64,000 bases of DNA from JBHHUI01 sp965248775 (GCA_965248775.1 OZ252150.1:806001-870000), one strand, 5' to 3'; counted from the first letter of the stretch, positions 39,107 to 48,775 are shown. The notes: generated by a model not told the origin, from the sequence alone. Program-made: numbers and translations.

Positions 39107-40374
39107 CAAACTGAAAATATCTCGTCGCGGCCCGGACCAACCGAAACCAACTCAACCGTAACGCCGACCAACTCCTGCAGCCGCTCGAGATAACGTTTAG
39201 CCGCGTCCGGCAGATCGTCCCACGCCCGCGCGCCTGTCGTCGGCGATTGCCAACCGGAATGAGTCTCCATAATAGGCGTGATGCCTTCCAGTACGGCTGT
39301 GTCCGGCACATAATCGATCACGCTGTCGTCCGGCAGGCGGTAGGCCGTGCAGACTTCAATTTCGGTAAATGAGTCAAGAACGTCTAACTTAGTCAGCGAC
39401 AGCCCCGTGAGCCCGTTTAGCCAGGCGGCGTGCCGCACGGCGACGGCGTCGAACCAGCCTGTGCGGCGCGGCCGGCCGGTCGTCGCGCCGTATTCCTTCC
39501 CAATTTCGCGCAGCCGCTCGCCCGTTTTATCGTGTAGTTCGGCCGGGAATGGACCCGCGCCGACGGCAGTCGAATAGGCTTTGGCGACGCCCACGACACG
39601 CTCAATCGCCTGTGGCGGGAGACCGGCTCCAACGGCAGCAAATGCAGCCGTCGGATTGGAAGAAGTCACGTATGGGTAGGTGCCCCAATCCAGATCGCGC
39701 ATCACGCCAAGCTGCCCCTCCAGTAATACGTTGCTGTTCGTCTCAACCGCGCTGCGCATGAGCGGCAGTGGGTCGATGATGCGTTCGCCGAGGTGCGCGG
39801 CCCATTGGGTACATTTGTCCAGCAATGGTTCAAGCTCGAGCTCCGTAGCACCCCAATACGCCAACATACGATTAACCCTACGAAGGGCGGTTTGCAACCG
39901 GCGCTGAAGCCAGTCCGGATGTTTGAGATCACCCAGACGGAGCCCGGTGCGTGCCGCTTTGTCGGCATAGGCCGGCCCGATGCCGCGCATCGTTGTACCA
40001 ATCGCTGCTCCGCCGCGCGCCTCTTCTTCAATCTCGTCCAGCAAGCCGTGATACGGCATGACCATCTGTGCGCGATCGGACAAAAACAATTTATCGGTCT
40101 GCACACCGGCGGCATGCAACATATCAAGTTCTTCAATCAGGCCATCAGGGTTAACGACGGTGCCCGTGCCGATCAGGCACGTTGTCTCAGGGTAAAAAAT
40201 GCCAGAGGGGATCAGATGCAATGCGAACGTGCCATGTTTGTTGACTATCGTGTGGCCTGCGTTGTCGCCGCCCTGGAAGCGCACGACTAGGTCGGCTTTT
40301 CGCGCTAGGTAATCTACAACGTGGCCTTTGCCCTCGTCTCCGAATTGTGTTCCAACAATAGCTGTGATGGTCAT
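39106..40374 (-). CDS. purA: Adenylosuccinate synthetase
   Basis: Commits IMP to AMP using GTP and aspartate. 422 residues: GTQFGDEGKGHVVDYLARKA near the N-terminus, GGDNAGHTIV, GTTMRGIGPAYADKAAR, TGRPRRTGWFD and LTKLDVLDSF. Start overlaps the HAD gene stop (ATGA), and the stop overlaps the purB start. Both AMP-branch enzymes are therefore adjacent. Confidence 0.96.
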   Translation of the reverse strand: MTITAIVGTQFGDEGKGHVVDYLARKADLVVRFQGGDNAGHTIVNKHGTFALHLIPSGIFYPETTCLIGTGTVVNPDGLIEELDMLHAAGVQTDKLFLSDRAQMVMPYHGLLDEIEEEARGGAAIGTTMRGIGPAYADKAARTGLRLGDLKHPDWLQRRLQTALRRVNRMLAYWGATELELEPLLDKCTQWAAHLGERIIDPLPLMRSAVETNSNVLLEGQLGVMRDLDWGTYPYVTSSNPTAAFAAVGAGLPPQAIERVVGVAKAYSTAVGAGPFPAELHDKTGERLREIGKEYGATTGRPRRTGWFDAVAVRHAAWLNGLTGLSLTKLDVLDSFTEIEVCTAYRLPDDSVIDYVPDTAVLEGITPIMETHSGWQSPTTGARAWDDLPDAAKRYLERLQELVGVTVELVSVGPGRDEIFSV

Positions 40375-41537
40375 ATTTGATTCGCTGGCAGCCGTTCTAC
40401 GGCAGAAAATGTGTTGGCTAGGGCTGTGTCGAGGCTGGAATAGACACTCCCGCCTGCTGCGCGCAACGCCTGTCGTTTGAGTTGATCAGACGAAATGCCA
40501 TACAGCCTCACGTCCAAGTGGATTCCAAATGCTTGCAATAAGTCAGCCGCGGCTATCGCGCTGCGCATTCCTTTTGCGGAGTCTTCATATACGTGTATGT
40601 TAACGTCTGAAAAACGTGCCCACCCGTCGTCGAGTGTGGCATCCAGCGCCAAGCTCGCTGCGGCCAGCAGGCTGTCGGTCAATGTGTCGCCCGCAGCCGC
40701 TCGAAGCGCAGCCAGCGCATGCGTTGGAGACGGTTTGGTAAATGTGTCAGGTGCCACTGCGCGGTGGTTACTGAGCCAGTTGAGCGCGCCCAGTCCGACA
40801 ATTGGCAGAGCGCTGAGACCCGCGACGTGCGCGCCTGCTTCAGCTTCAGGCGTACCGGATAAGGCTCCGGGTGAATGTGACGGGCGATTGGTGAAGATTG
40901 CAGCTGCATGCGCGGCCCGCGTCAGCCAGGCGTGCAGCCCGGCCATGGTCTCCCGTGTCAACGTCGTCTGATCGTATTTTTGCAGATAGCTTTCGGTGGT
41001 TAGCGCAGGCTCGATATTATACGCCGCTTCAAATGCCGCGCTGCCTAATGCCAGTTCTTGAAAGATGCGATGCGTCGCTGAACGGCGCACGTCGCGGGCG
41101 TTGCGCAGAATCGATCGAAGCGTTTCTGCTTGCTGGGAAGTAAGATTGCCATCGTCTAACAAATGCGCCTCGGCTCGCACAGGCACGTGATCTCCATCCG
41201 GGCCGATCGTTGCCAATCGACGTGCAAAAGCGCCGAAATCTGGCGCCGGCAGCCCGTGCAAGCCGATCTCCGGCGCTGTGGGCTCGCGTGGCCAAGGCAG
41301 TCCCGGATCATGTTGCCACGCGTGCTGCAACAATAGAGCGCAGCACATCGCAGCCGAATCCCATTCGCTTGTCGCCTCAGCGGCTTCAAAGGCTGCAATA
41401 TCCTCGGCGCTCAATTGAACTGCTTTATACCCGAGCGCACGCCCGACCCGCGCTATCGTTTCTTGTAAGGCCCGGCGATAACCGATCGGTTCAACCAGCA
41501 CGCCATCGAGATCGAAGAGGAGAATATCGGTCGTCAT
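40371..41537 (-). CDS. HAD-superfamily hydrolase; candidate histidinol-phosphatase
   Basis: 388-residue HAD-fold protein: motif I ILLFDLDGVLVEP at residues 5-17, motif II probably AIFTNRPS near 212, a Lys in FTKPSPTHALAAL near 262, and the acidic motif NIHVYEDSAKGMRSA near 315. It is longer than most HAD phosphatases because of a large cap insertion. It sits between hisE (adjacent, 0 nt) and purA (4-nt overlap) inside the his-pur run. The run has every histidine enzyme except histidinol-phosphate phosphatase, so that role is a good candidate; nucleotidase activity is an alternative. No specific family is recognised. Confidence 0.8.
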   Translation of the reverse strand: MTTDILLFDLDGVLVEPIGYRRALQETIARVGRALGYKAVQLSAEDIAAFEAAEATSEWDSAAMCCALLLQHAWQHDPGLPWPREPTAPEIGLHGLPAPDFGAFARRLATIGPDGDHVPVRAEAHLLDDGNLTSQQAETLRSILRNARDVRRSATHRIFQELALGSAAFEAAYNIEPALTTESYLQKYDQTTLTRETMAGLHAWLTRAAHAAAIFTNRPSHSPGALSGTPEAEAGAHVAGLSALPIVGLGALNWLSNHRAVAPDTFTKPSPTHALAALRAAAGDTLTDSLLAAASLALDATLDDGWARFSDVNIHVYEDSAKGMRSAIAAADLLQAFGIHLDVRLYGISSDQLKRQALRAAGGSVYSSLDTALANTFSAVERLPANQI

Positions 41538-41825
41538 CTAATTAGGGGCACTTTCCATGTGGCGGCGGCGCAACTCATTTTCCACGTCTTCCAGACTTAG
41601 CCCGCGGGACGACAGCAACACCAGACTATGGTAGAACAGGTCGGCCAGTTCTTCAATCAGACGCGCATCTCCCTGTCCTTTGGCGGCCAGGATCGTCTCC
41701 ACAGCTTCCTCGCCTACTTTTTGCAAGATTCTGTCCTCGCCGGCCTGGAACAGTTGCGCCGTATACGATCCGGGAGGCGGATTGGTTTTGCGCGCTTCGA
41801 TTAGCGCGGCGAGTTCAGTTAACAC
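41538..41825 (-). CDS. hisE: Phosphoribosyl-ATP pyrophosphatase
   Basis: Second step of histidine synthesis, PR-ATP to PR-AMP. 95 residues with the family pattern SYTAQLFQAGEDRILQKVGE, EAVETILAAK and EELADLFYHSLVLL. Starts with GTG and overlaps hisI by 11 nt, so the separate HisE and HisI proteins correspond to the fused HisIE of other bacteria. Confidence 0.93.
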   Translation of the reverse strand: MLTELAALIEARKTNPPPGSYTAQLFQAGEDRILQKVGEEAVETILAAKGQGDARLIEELADLFYHSLVLLSSRGLSLEDVENELRRRHMESAPN

Positions 41826-42138
41826 TCGTTTCCTCCAGTATGCGAAAGAAGCATGAGAGCTCGCCGGTATGACAGGTCGGCCCGGCCGGCGTCACCCGTA
41901 GTAACAAGGTGTCGGCGTCACAGTCCACCCGGATTTCGACCACGCGTAATTCGTTGCCCGACGTTGCCCCTTTGCGCCACAACTCCTGCCGACTGCGACT
42001 CCAAAAGTGGGCTAGGCCGGTCTTGCGGGTAAGTTGCAGCGCTTCGGAATTCATCCAAGCTACCATCAATACCTCGTTGCTGGCGGCATCTTGCGCTATG
42101 GCGGGGATGAGGCTATTTGAATCGTAAGTTAATTCCAT
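41815..42138 (-). CDS. hisI: Phosphoribosyl-AMP cyclohydrolase
   Basis: Third step of histidine synthesis. 107 residues: LIPAIAQDAASNEVLMVAWM, AHFWSRSRQELWRKGATSG, and metal ligands in VRVDCDADTLL-type sequence (EIRVDCDADTLLLRV) and GPTCHTGELSCFFR. Lies 4 nt after purH. Confidence 0.94.
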   Translation of the reverse strand: MELTYDSNSLIPAIAQDAASNEVLMVAWMNSEALQLTRKTGLAHFWSRSRQELWRKGATSGNELRVVEIRVDCDADTLLLRVTPAGPTCHTGELSCFFRILEETSVN

Positions 42139-42142
42139 TGGT

Positions 42143-43657
42143 TTAATGCCTGAAGTGCCGTACGCCTGTAAACACCATCGCTAGACCGGCGTCGGCGGCT
42201 GCTGCGATTACGGCCTCATCCCTTATCGATCCACCCGGCTGTACGACCGCCGTGATGCCCAGCTCGCCGGCGTGCGTTACCCCGTCTGGAAAGGGGAAGA
42301 ATGCATCCGATGCCAGCACGGCCCCGCGTGCTTGTTCGCCGGCACGCTCGCCGGCGATGTGAACACAGTCCACGCGGTTCGGTTGGCCACCGCCGATGCC
42401 AACTGTGAAGCAGCCTTCGCCCTGCGACTGCACCAGCGTGATCGCGTTGGACTTGACAAATTGGCACGCTCGCCAGGCAAACTGCAGGGCGGAGAGCTCG
42501 GCCGGCGTGGGCTCACGCGCAGAGACTACCTGCCAATCCGGTGCATCCGGCGGATCACCGACGTCCACATCCTGACGCAGTAGACCACCTACAACAGAGC
42601 GCAGCTCGTATTTTTCAACCAAGCTCGTGGCAGCCATTTGCAAGAGCCGTAGGTTTTTCCGCGTCGCCAACTTCGTCCGCGCCGCTGAGGTGAAGCCCGG
42701 CGCGACGATGCACTCTACGAATAGATCGCCGAGTTGGTCCACAAATGCAGCCTCTACTTCGCGGTTGCATGCAATGACACTTCCGAATGCGGAAATGGGA
42801 TCACACTCGACAGCCAACGCCAGAGCCTCTGCGACGTTCGGCACACTAGCGATACCGCTCGGGCTATTGTGCTTTACGACTACGACGGTTGGTTCCGCGA
42901 AACTCGCGATGGCCCGCCAAGCGGCATCCAGGTCGAGCATATTGTTATATGAGATCGGCTTGCCCTGTAGCAGCTCGCCGCCCAACGGGGAGCCATCCAA
43001 CTCCGGGCTGTAAAAGACTGCATCTTGGTGCGGATTTTCGCCATAACGTAGCTGGCTCACCGGGTAGTATGTGAGTCGCAGCGGCGCCGACCTGCTGCTC
43101 TGCAAAGCGAAATAGGATTCGATGGCAGCGTCATAGGCTGCGGTGCGTGCGAAGGCCTTGTGCGCCATGCGCAGCCGAAAGGCGGCTGCATCTGATGAGT
43201 GCAGCGCTGTCTCATAATCGGCCGGGTCGCACAAGACTGTCACCCGCGCGTTGTTCTTGGCGGCGGCCCTCAACAAGGCCACCCCGCCAATGTCGATGTT
43301 TTCGATGGCCGTGTCCATGTCGACATCGGGGCGCGCAATGACTTCTTCAAATGGATATAGGTTCACGGCGATCAGGTCGATGGGCGACCAGCCGCGCGCT
43401 GCCAGGGCAGCCCGATCTTCGTCCGTGTCGCGGGCGAGCAAGCCCGCATGAATGGCCGGATGCAGGGTCTTGACGCGTCCATCCAGCATCTCTGGCTCTC
43501 CAGTGACGGTCTCCACTGATTGCACCGGCAAGCCCGCGTCTGCCAACGCGCGCGCCGTACCGCCGGTGGCGAGTAGGTTCCAGCCGGCGCTATGCAGGCG
43601 CCCGGCAAATTCTACGAGACTTGTTTTGTCGTATACAGAAAATAATGCTGTTGACAT
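42143..43657 (-). CDS. purH: Bifunctional AICAR formyltransferase/IMP cyclohydrolase
   Basis: Final two steps to IMP. 504 residues: IMP cyclohydrolase domain first (ALFSVYDKTSLVEFAGRL, KTLHPAIHAGLLAR), then the formyltransferase (LRYGENPHQDAVFY, VVKHNSPSGIA, FFPFPDGVTHAGELGITAVV). Sitting between hisF and hisI makes sense: HisF/HisH release AICAR, which PurH uses, so the two pathways meet here. Confidence 0.96.
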   Translation of the reverse strand: MSTALFSVYDKTSLVEFAGRLHSAGWNLLATGGTARALADAGLPVQSVETVTGEPEMLDGRVKTLHPAIHAGLLARDTDEDRAALAARGWSPIDLIAVNLYPFEEVIARPDVDMDTAIENIDIGGVALLRAAAKNNARVTVLCDPADYETALHSSDAAAFRLRMAHKAFARTAAYDAAIESYFALQSSRSAPLRLTYYPVSQLRYGENPHQDAVFYSPELDGSPLGGELLQGKPISYNNMLDLDAAWRAIASFAEPTVVVVKHNSPSGIASVPNVAEALALAVECDPISAFGSVIACNREVEAAFVDQLGDLFVECIVAPGFTSAARTKLATRKNLRLLQMAATSLVEKYELRSVVGGLLRQDVDVGDPPDAPDWQVVSAREPTPAELSALQFAWRACQFVKSNAITLVQSQGEGCFTVGIGGGQPNRVDCVHIAGERAGEQARGAVLASDAFFPFPDGVTHAGELGITAVVQPGGSIRDEAVIAAAADAGLAMVFTGVRHFRH

Positions 43658-43687
43658 ACCTTCCCCGTGCCCTGAATCGTTTCCAAT

Positions 43688-44449
43688 TTACGCTGGCCGC
43701 ACCCGCAAACCATACGACTGCAAGTGTTGCTTGACTTCTGCGACGGTGAGTTTTCGGTCGTGAAAAAGTGAGGCCGCCAGGGCTGCGTCCGCATGTCCAC
43801 GATCGAGCACGGCGGCGAAGTGCTCCAGCGTGCCTGCACCACCGCTTGCGATCACTGGAACGTCTACGGCAGCAGCAACCGTCTGAGTAAGCTCCAAATC
43901 GTAACCGGCCAGCGTGCCGTCGGCGTCCATGCTCGTGAGTAGGATTTCGCCGGCCCCCGTTGCGACACCCTGCTGTGCCCACTCGACCGCGTCCAAGTCC
44001 GTCGCCGTACGGCCACCGCTGACGTAAACCTCCCAATCGTTTGGGGCGCGGCGCTTGGCGTCGATTGCCAGCACGATGCACTGACTCCCAAATCTCTCGG
44101 CGCCGTTGGTGAGCAATTCCGGTTTCCGCACGGCGGCTGAATTGATACTCACCTTGTCGGCCCCGGCGCGTAATAGCGCGTCCATGGCTTCCACAGAACT
44201 AATACCGCCCCCGACTGTCAAGGGTATGAATATCTGATCCGCCACGCGCCGCACCATTTCAATCGTCGTCTTGCGCCCCTCGGGTGTCGCCGAAATGTCG
44301 AGGAACACTAACTCGTCGGCGCCAGCCTGGTCGTACACCTGTGCCTGCTCGACCGGATCGCCGGCGTCACGCAGATTGACGAAATTGACGCCCTTTACTA
44401 CGCGCCCATCTTTGATGTCCAGGCAGGGAATGACGCGTTTGGCTAACAT
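43688..44449 (-). CDS. hisF: Imidazole glycerol phosphate synthase cyclase subunit
   Basis: With HisH makes imidazole glycerol phosphate and AICAR. 253-residue TIM barrel: AKRVIPCLDIKDGRVVKGV at the N-terminus with the catalytic Asp, DISATPEGRK, LTVGGGISS, and the second catalytic Asp in LLTSMDADGTLAGYD. Overlaps hisA by 7 nt. Confidence 0.96.
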   Translation of the reverse strand: MLAKRVIPCLDIKDGRVVKGVNFVNLRDAGDPVEQAQVYDQAGADELVFLDISATPEGRKTTIEMVRRVADQIFIPLTVGGGISSVEAMDALLRAGADKVSINSAAVRKPELLTNGAERFGSQCIVLAIDAKRRAPNDWEVYVSGGRTATDLDAVEWAQQGVATGAGEILLTSMDADGTLAGYDLELTQTVAAAVDVPVIASGGAGTLEHFAAVLDRGHADAALAASLFHDRKLTVAEVKQHLQSYGLRVRPA

Positions 44450-45162
44450 GCAAGCGCCTCCGCCAGATCGATTTGCCCTTCGTATAGCGCGCGCCCGACG
44501 ATGACGCCGGCCAGCCCGGCCGCCTGCACAGCGCGAATATCGGCCAGCGAGGCGACGCCGCCGGAGGCGATCACGTCCAGGCCAGTTTCTGCAGCCAATT
44601 GGCAGGTGCTCTTCAAATCCACACCACCACCAACGCCATCGCGCGCGATATTGGTATAGACGACGGTCGTCAGTCCATGTCCTTTTAATCGCGTGGCTAT
44701 TGTTTGCGGGGCAAGGCGCGTGTCCTGCACCCAGCCGCGTACTCGCACGCGCCCGTCACGCGCGTCAAGACCAACAACGATTCGTTCCGACCCAAAACGT
44801 GTTATAGCTTCCGCGACCAAGGATTCATTCTCGAACGCAACTGTGCCTAAAACTACCCGCTCAACACCAAGTGCGAGCGCTGCTTCTATGTCCGCCAGAG
44901 CACGTAGCCCGCCGCCAAATTGCACCCGTATGCCAATGTCAATGATGGTCTGCAGCGCCAGATGATTGGCCGCGGCGTCCTCGCCGAAAGCACCATCCAG
45001 GTTGACGACGTGCAACCACTGTGCCTCCAGGGTGCACCAGCGCTGTGCAACTTGTGCCGGGTCGTCGTCATAGACGGTCTGCTGCGCTGGGTCGCCTTGT
45101 ACCAAGCGCACCACCTGGCCGCCGCGCAAATCAATTGCAGGATAGACTGTGAATGCGTTCAT
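44443..45162 (-). CDS. hisA: ProFAR isomerase
   Basis: Isomerises ProFAR to PRFAR (fourth step of histidine synthesis). 239-residue barrel homologous to HisF: VYPAIDLRGGQVVRLVQGD with the catalytic Asp, HVVNLDGAFGE, VQFGGGLR, IARDGVGGGVD and VIASGGVASLADI. Located between hisH and hisF, with a 5-nt gap and an overlap. Confidence 0.96.
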   Translation of the reverse strand: MNAFTVYPAIDLRGGQVVRLVQGDPAQQTVYDDDPAQVAQRWCTLEAQWLHVVNLDGAFGEDAAANHLALQTIIDIGIRVQFGGGLRALADIEAALALGVERVVLGTVAFENESLVAEAITRFGSERIVVGLDARDGRVRVRGWVQDTRLAPQTIATRLKGHGLTTVVYTNIARDGVGGGVDLKSTCQLAAETGLDVIASGGVASLADIRAVQAAGLAGVIVGRALYEGQIDLAEALAC

Positions 45163-45167
45163 TGGCG

Positions 45168-45770
45168 CTAGCAGCGCTCCACAAAGTTGCGCAATATGGT
45201 CAGGCCCACGCGCTGGCTTTTCTCGGGATGGAACTGCACGCCATATAGTTGCCCGCGCCCGACGATGGAGGGGTAGTGCGGGCCATAATCGGTTGTGGCC
45301 AATGTATCGTCTGGGTGGGCGGCGCAGTAAAAGCTGTGATTGAAATAGGCGAAGTCACCCGGAGTCAGTCCGGCCAACAAGGGATGCTCGCGTGTCGACC
45401 ACAGTTGGTTCCAACCGGTTTGCGGTACCTTGAGCGTGTCGGTGGTGAAGCGCTGCACGCGGCCGTGCAACAGCCCAAGCCCTAGGTGCGAACCCAACTC
45501 TTCGCTTTCCTCAAACAAAAGCTGCATGCCCACGCAAATTCCGAGTAACGGAATTTCGCGCGCGACAACGTCTTTCACGACGTGATCCAGTCCGCGCGCC
45601 TGTACGCCGGCCATGCAATCACCGAACGCGCCTACTCCCGGCAACACCACTTTCTCGGCGGCATGGATCACGTCTGCGTCAGAGGAAAGTTGCACGTCCG
45701 CTCCCACGGCCAGCAGCGCCTTTTCGACCGAGCGTAGGTTGCCAGTGCCATAATCTACGAGCGCGATCAC
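45168..45770 (-). CDS. hisH: Imidazole glycerol phosphate synthase glutaminase subunit
   Basis: Feeds ammonia from glutamine to HisF. 200 residues, class I amidotransferase: ALVDYGTGNLRSVEKAL, LPGVGAFGDCM, nucleophile Cys in GICVGMQLLFEESEE, catalytic His/Glu in VQFHPEKSQ. Starts with GTG, sharing four bases with the hisB stop. Confidence 0.96.
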   Translation of the reverse strand: MIALVDYGTGNLRSVEKALLAVGADVQLSSDADVIHAAEKVVLPGVGAFGDCMAGVQARGLDHVVKDVVAREIPLLGICVGMQLLFEESEELGSHLGLGLLHGRVQRFTTDTLKVPQTGWNQLWSTREHPLLAGLTPGDFAYFNHSFYCAAHPDDTLATTDYGPHYPSIVGRGQLYGVQFHPEKSQRVGLTILRNFVERC

Positions 45771-46354
45771 AGGCTGCCTTTTGTACTTGGAACCACGCCG
45801 GCGCGACGCGGGTCCAGTGCGACGGCCAAGTTCAGTGCGCGGCCCAGTGCCTTGAATAGCGCCTCGGCTTTGTGGTGATCGTCACGGCCATAAAGCACCC
45901 GTACGTGGACGTTGGCGCGCAGCTTCACCGCTAGAGACTCGAAGAAGTGTGTCACCAGGCTTGTGGGCAATGTTCCAAGTTGGGCAACTTGCCACTCTGC
46001 TTTCACGACGGCGTACGGGCGCCCGGAGAGATCGAGCGCGACGAAGGCCAAGGCCTCATCCATGGGGACATAGGCTGCCCCCATGCGAGTGATGCCTTTG
46101 CGGTCGGATAGAGCCTCATCGAGTGCCTGCCCAAGTACCAGCGCGCAATCTTCGATGGTGTGGTGTGCGTCCACCTGCAGATCCCCTACGGCATGTAGTT
46201 GAAGATCGAGCAGTCCGTGCACAGCCACATGGCTCAACATGTGGTCGAGAAAACCAACGCCCGTCTGAATATCGTGCTCGCCGCGACCATCCAGATTGAC
46301 CGTGAGTTGAATGTCCGTTTCGTTCGTCTTGCGGTGGACTGTGGCTGTTCGCAT
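45767..46354 (-). CDS. hisB: Imidazoleglycerol-phosphate dehydratase (monofunctional)
   Basis: Dehydrates IGP to imidazole acetol phosphate. 195 residues, the short monofunctional form without the phosphatase domain that the enterobacterial HisB carries, hence the question of who supplies histidinol-phosphatase. Metal-binding motifs FLDHMLSHVAVHG, DAHHTIEDCALVLG and THFFESLAVKL, DDHHKAEALFKALGRAL are present. Start and hisC stop share a base. Confidence 0.96.
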   Translation of the reverse strand: MRTATVHRKTNETDIQLTVNLDGRGEHDIQTGVGFLDHMLSHVAVHGLLDLQLHAVGDLQVDAHHTIEDCALVLGQALDEALSDRKGITRMGAAYVPMDEALAFVALDLSGRPYAVVKAEWQVAQLGTLPTSLVTHFFESLAVKLRANVHVRVLYGRDDHHKAEALFKALGRALNLAVALDPRRAGVVPSTKGSL

Positions 46355-47448
46355 TACACCAACCTTTCAAGCGCGGCCAGGAGTCGATCAGTATGTTCCG
46401 GTCGGCCCAGGCTGATTCGAATGTGGTCCCGCAGCCCGGGCTTGTCGAAATAGCGAACCAAAATTCCGTCCTCTGCGAGTGCGTCTTTCACGGTCTGGGC
46501 AGAGCGCTTGACTACCCGACACAGGATGAAGTTCGCCTGTGACGGATAGGGCTGCAAATAGGGAAGCGCTTCCAGGGCTGTTGCTAGACGCTCGCGTTCG
46601 GCGATGAGCTTAGCCCCAATATCGTCAAGCACAGCGTTCTCCTCAAGAGCGGCGCAAGCCGCTGCCTGTGCTGCGACTGACACGTTGTAAGGCTGCTTGA
46701 TCTTCCACAGCTGCGCCATCAAACTCGTTGGAAACGCGCCGTAGCCCACCCGCAGTCCGGCCAGGCCGGCCCACTTGCTGAATGTGCGCAGCACGATCAA
46801 ATTTTCGCGTCCAGCAACCATTGCAAGGCAGCTGCTGCCCGCCTTTGCAAACTCGATATAGGCTTCATCTAATACGACGAGCAGCGGCAGTGCCAATAGG
46901 CGTTCGAGCGTCGCCCGCGAGGTGAGACTGCCGTCAGGGTTGTTCGGATTCGCCAGAAAAAGCAGCTTCGGTGACTCGGCTGCCACAGCGGCTTCGACAG
47001 CCTCCACATCGAGCGAAAAATCAGCCCGGCGCGGTACAGAAACGACTCGCGCCGCGTTCACACCGGCGTCGAATTGGTACATGCCAAACGTCGGTGGACA
47101 ATTCAGAATCGCGTCGCCGGGTTCGAGCAGCAAACGCATGATCAAGTCGATCAGCTCGTCGGCGCCCGATCCGGCAAGTAGATTGTCGACCGGGACGCCT
47201 GTGTGCGCAGCCAGCGCCTGGCGTAGCGCCGTGCACTGCGGATCAGGATAAATGTGCGGGTATTCCAACTCCGCCAATGCCGCCTGCACGGCATCAGGCG
47301 GGCCATACGGATTCTCATTGGCGTCGAGCTTGATGATTGTTTCGGGCGCACGCCCGAGCTGCTGCGCGAGCACCTCGAAAGGTCGGATGGGCTCATAGGC
47401 ATCCATGTCGCGAATGTGTGCGCGGATCAGGCTCCCCGCGTCAAACAT
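46354..47448 (-). CDS. hisC: Histidinol-phosphate aminotransferase
   Basis: PLP enzyme transferring an amino group from glutamate to imidazole acetol phosphate. KLDANENPYGPP near 40, GSGADELIDLIMR, NPNNPDGSLTSR, DEAYIEFA, and the PLP Lys in LRTFSKWAGLAGLRVGYG near 220. The ATG at 47448 has GGAGG before it and overlaps hisD by 8 nt; 364 residues. An upstream frame extension to 47484 is not needed. Confidence 0.95.
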   Translation of the reverse strand: MFDAGSLIRAHIRDMDAYEPIRPFEVLAQQLGRAPETIIKLDANENPYGPPDAVQAALAELEYPHIYPDPQCTALRQALAAHTGVPVDNLLAGSGADELIDLIMRLLLEPGDAILNCPPTFGMYQFDAGVNAARVVSVPRRADFSLDVEAVEAAVAAESPKLLFLANPNNPDGSLTSRATLERLLALPLLVVLDEAYIEFAKAGSSCLAMVAGRENLIVLRTFSKWAGLAGLRVGYGAFPTSLMAQLWKIKQPYNVSVAAQAAACAALEENAVLDDIGAKLIAERERLATALEALPYLQPYPSQANFILCRVVKRSAQTVKDALAEDGILVRYFDKPGLRDHIRISLGRPEHTDRLLAALERLV

Positions 47449-48772
47449 GGCGTGCCTCCATTCGTTTTTCGGCAGCCGCGGCATGCGCAGTCAGGGATTC
47501 CGCCCGTGCAAGTATCGCGGCCGTCGGACTGAGCGCCTGACTGGTGCTCTCATCCAAAGCGATCAGGCTGGTGATCTTCACAAAGTCGAGCAGGTTGAGC
47601 GGCGAAGCAAAACGCGCCGTGCCGCCGGTAGGCATCACGTGACTCGGGCCGGCCACATAATCGCCGAGCACTTCGAATGATCGTTCGCCCAGGAAAATCC
47701 CGCCCGCGTTGTGGATGCGCCGCGCCAGATTGTGCGGATCGGCGACAGCCAGGCACAGATGTTCGGGGGCGTACTCGTCTGCCAGAGCAGCAGCCGTGTC
47801 CAGTTCCGTCGTGATCACAATGCCGCCGTTCGACGCGAGCGATTGCACGATGATCTCACCGCGCTCCATTGATTCGATTTGTCGCGCCAGGGCCTGCTGC
47901 ACAGACTGTGCCAGCGCCTGATCGGGTGTTAGCAAGATGGCGCTGGCGAGTGGATCATGTTCGGCCTGGGCCAACAGATCGGCTGCTAGCCAGTCCGGAT
48001 TTGCTGTGTCGTCGGCGATGATCAATGTCTCAGTCGGACCGGCCAGACCGTCCAGGCCCACCTGACCATACACCTGCTGCTTAGCGAGCGTGACAAAGAT
48101 GTTCCCTGCGCCGACAATCTTGTCCACGCGCGGGATGCTTTCGACGCCGTAGGCCATGGCGGTAATCGCCGGCGCGCCGCCGACCTGAAAAATCTGCTCA
48201 ATGCCGCAAATGTGTGCGGCAGCCAGGATCACCGGCGCCGGCCGTGGGGGTGTGCAGACGAGGATCTCTTTTACTCCGGCAACCTGCGCCGGGATGACCG
48301 ACATGAGCAGCGACGACGGCAGCGGGGCGGAGCCGCCCGGCACATACACGCCCACGCGCTGCAGCGGCGTGATCCGCTGTCCGAGCATGCCGCCTAGTTC
48401 ATTGGTCGTCCAGTCCGGCAGGGGTTGCCGTGTGTGGAACGCGCGAATACGTTCGGCAGCCGTCGCGAGTGCTGTCAGCAGATCCGGTGGCAACTCGGCG
48501 AATGCCGCTGCGAGTTCATCCGGCCCGACGCGGAAATCTTGCAGGTCGGCCCCGTCGAGAGTCTGCGACCAGCGGCGTAAAGCTGCATCGCCAGCATTGC
48601 GGACGGAGTCCAGGATTTCGGCGACGGCAGATTCCGGCGTCGAACCCTCCCCGAATTTTTGCGCTACGCTCTGCAAGAGCGCCGGTGGGTAGGTGCGCTC
48701 CTTGTCCTGCTCGCGGCGCAATATCGTCCGACGGGCAGTTTCGACATCGTAGATTTGGAGCACCGGGCGCAT
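47441..48772 (-). CDS. hisD: Histidinol dehydrogenase
   Basis: Last two steps of histidine synthesis, oxidising histidinol to histidine with NAD+ and zinc. 443 residues: RVGVYVPGGSAPLPSSLLM, VDKIVGAGNIFVTLAKQQVY, the DGLAGPTETLIIADDTANPDW core, AEHDPLASA, and EHLCLAV with a zinc-ligand His region. Begins 3 nt after the hisG stop. Confidence 0.96.
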   Translation of the reverse strand: MRPVLQIYDVETARRTILRREQDKERTYPPALLQSVAQKFGEGSTPESAVAEILDSVRNAGDAALRRWSQTLDGADLQDFRVGPDELAAAFAELPPDLLTALATAAERIRAFHTRQPLPDWTTNELGGMLGQRITPLQRVGVYVPGGSAPLPSSLLMSVIPAQVAGVKEILVCTPPRPAPVILAAAHICGIEQIFQVGGAPAITAMAYGVESIPRVDKIVGAGNIFVTLAKQQVYGQVGLDGLAGPTETLIIADDTANPDWLAADLLAQAEHDPLASAILLTPDQALAQSVQQALARQIESMERGEIIVQSLASNGGIVITTELDTAAALADEYAPEHLCLAVADPHNLARRIHNAGGIFLGERSFEVLGDYVAGPSHVMPTGGTARFASPLNLLDFVKITSLIALDESTSQALSPTAAILARAESLTAHAAAAEKRMEARHV

Positions 48773-48775
48773 CTC

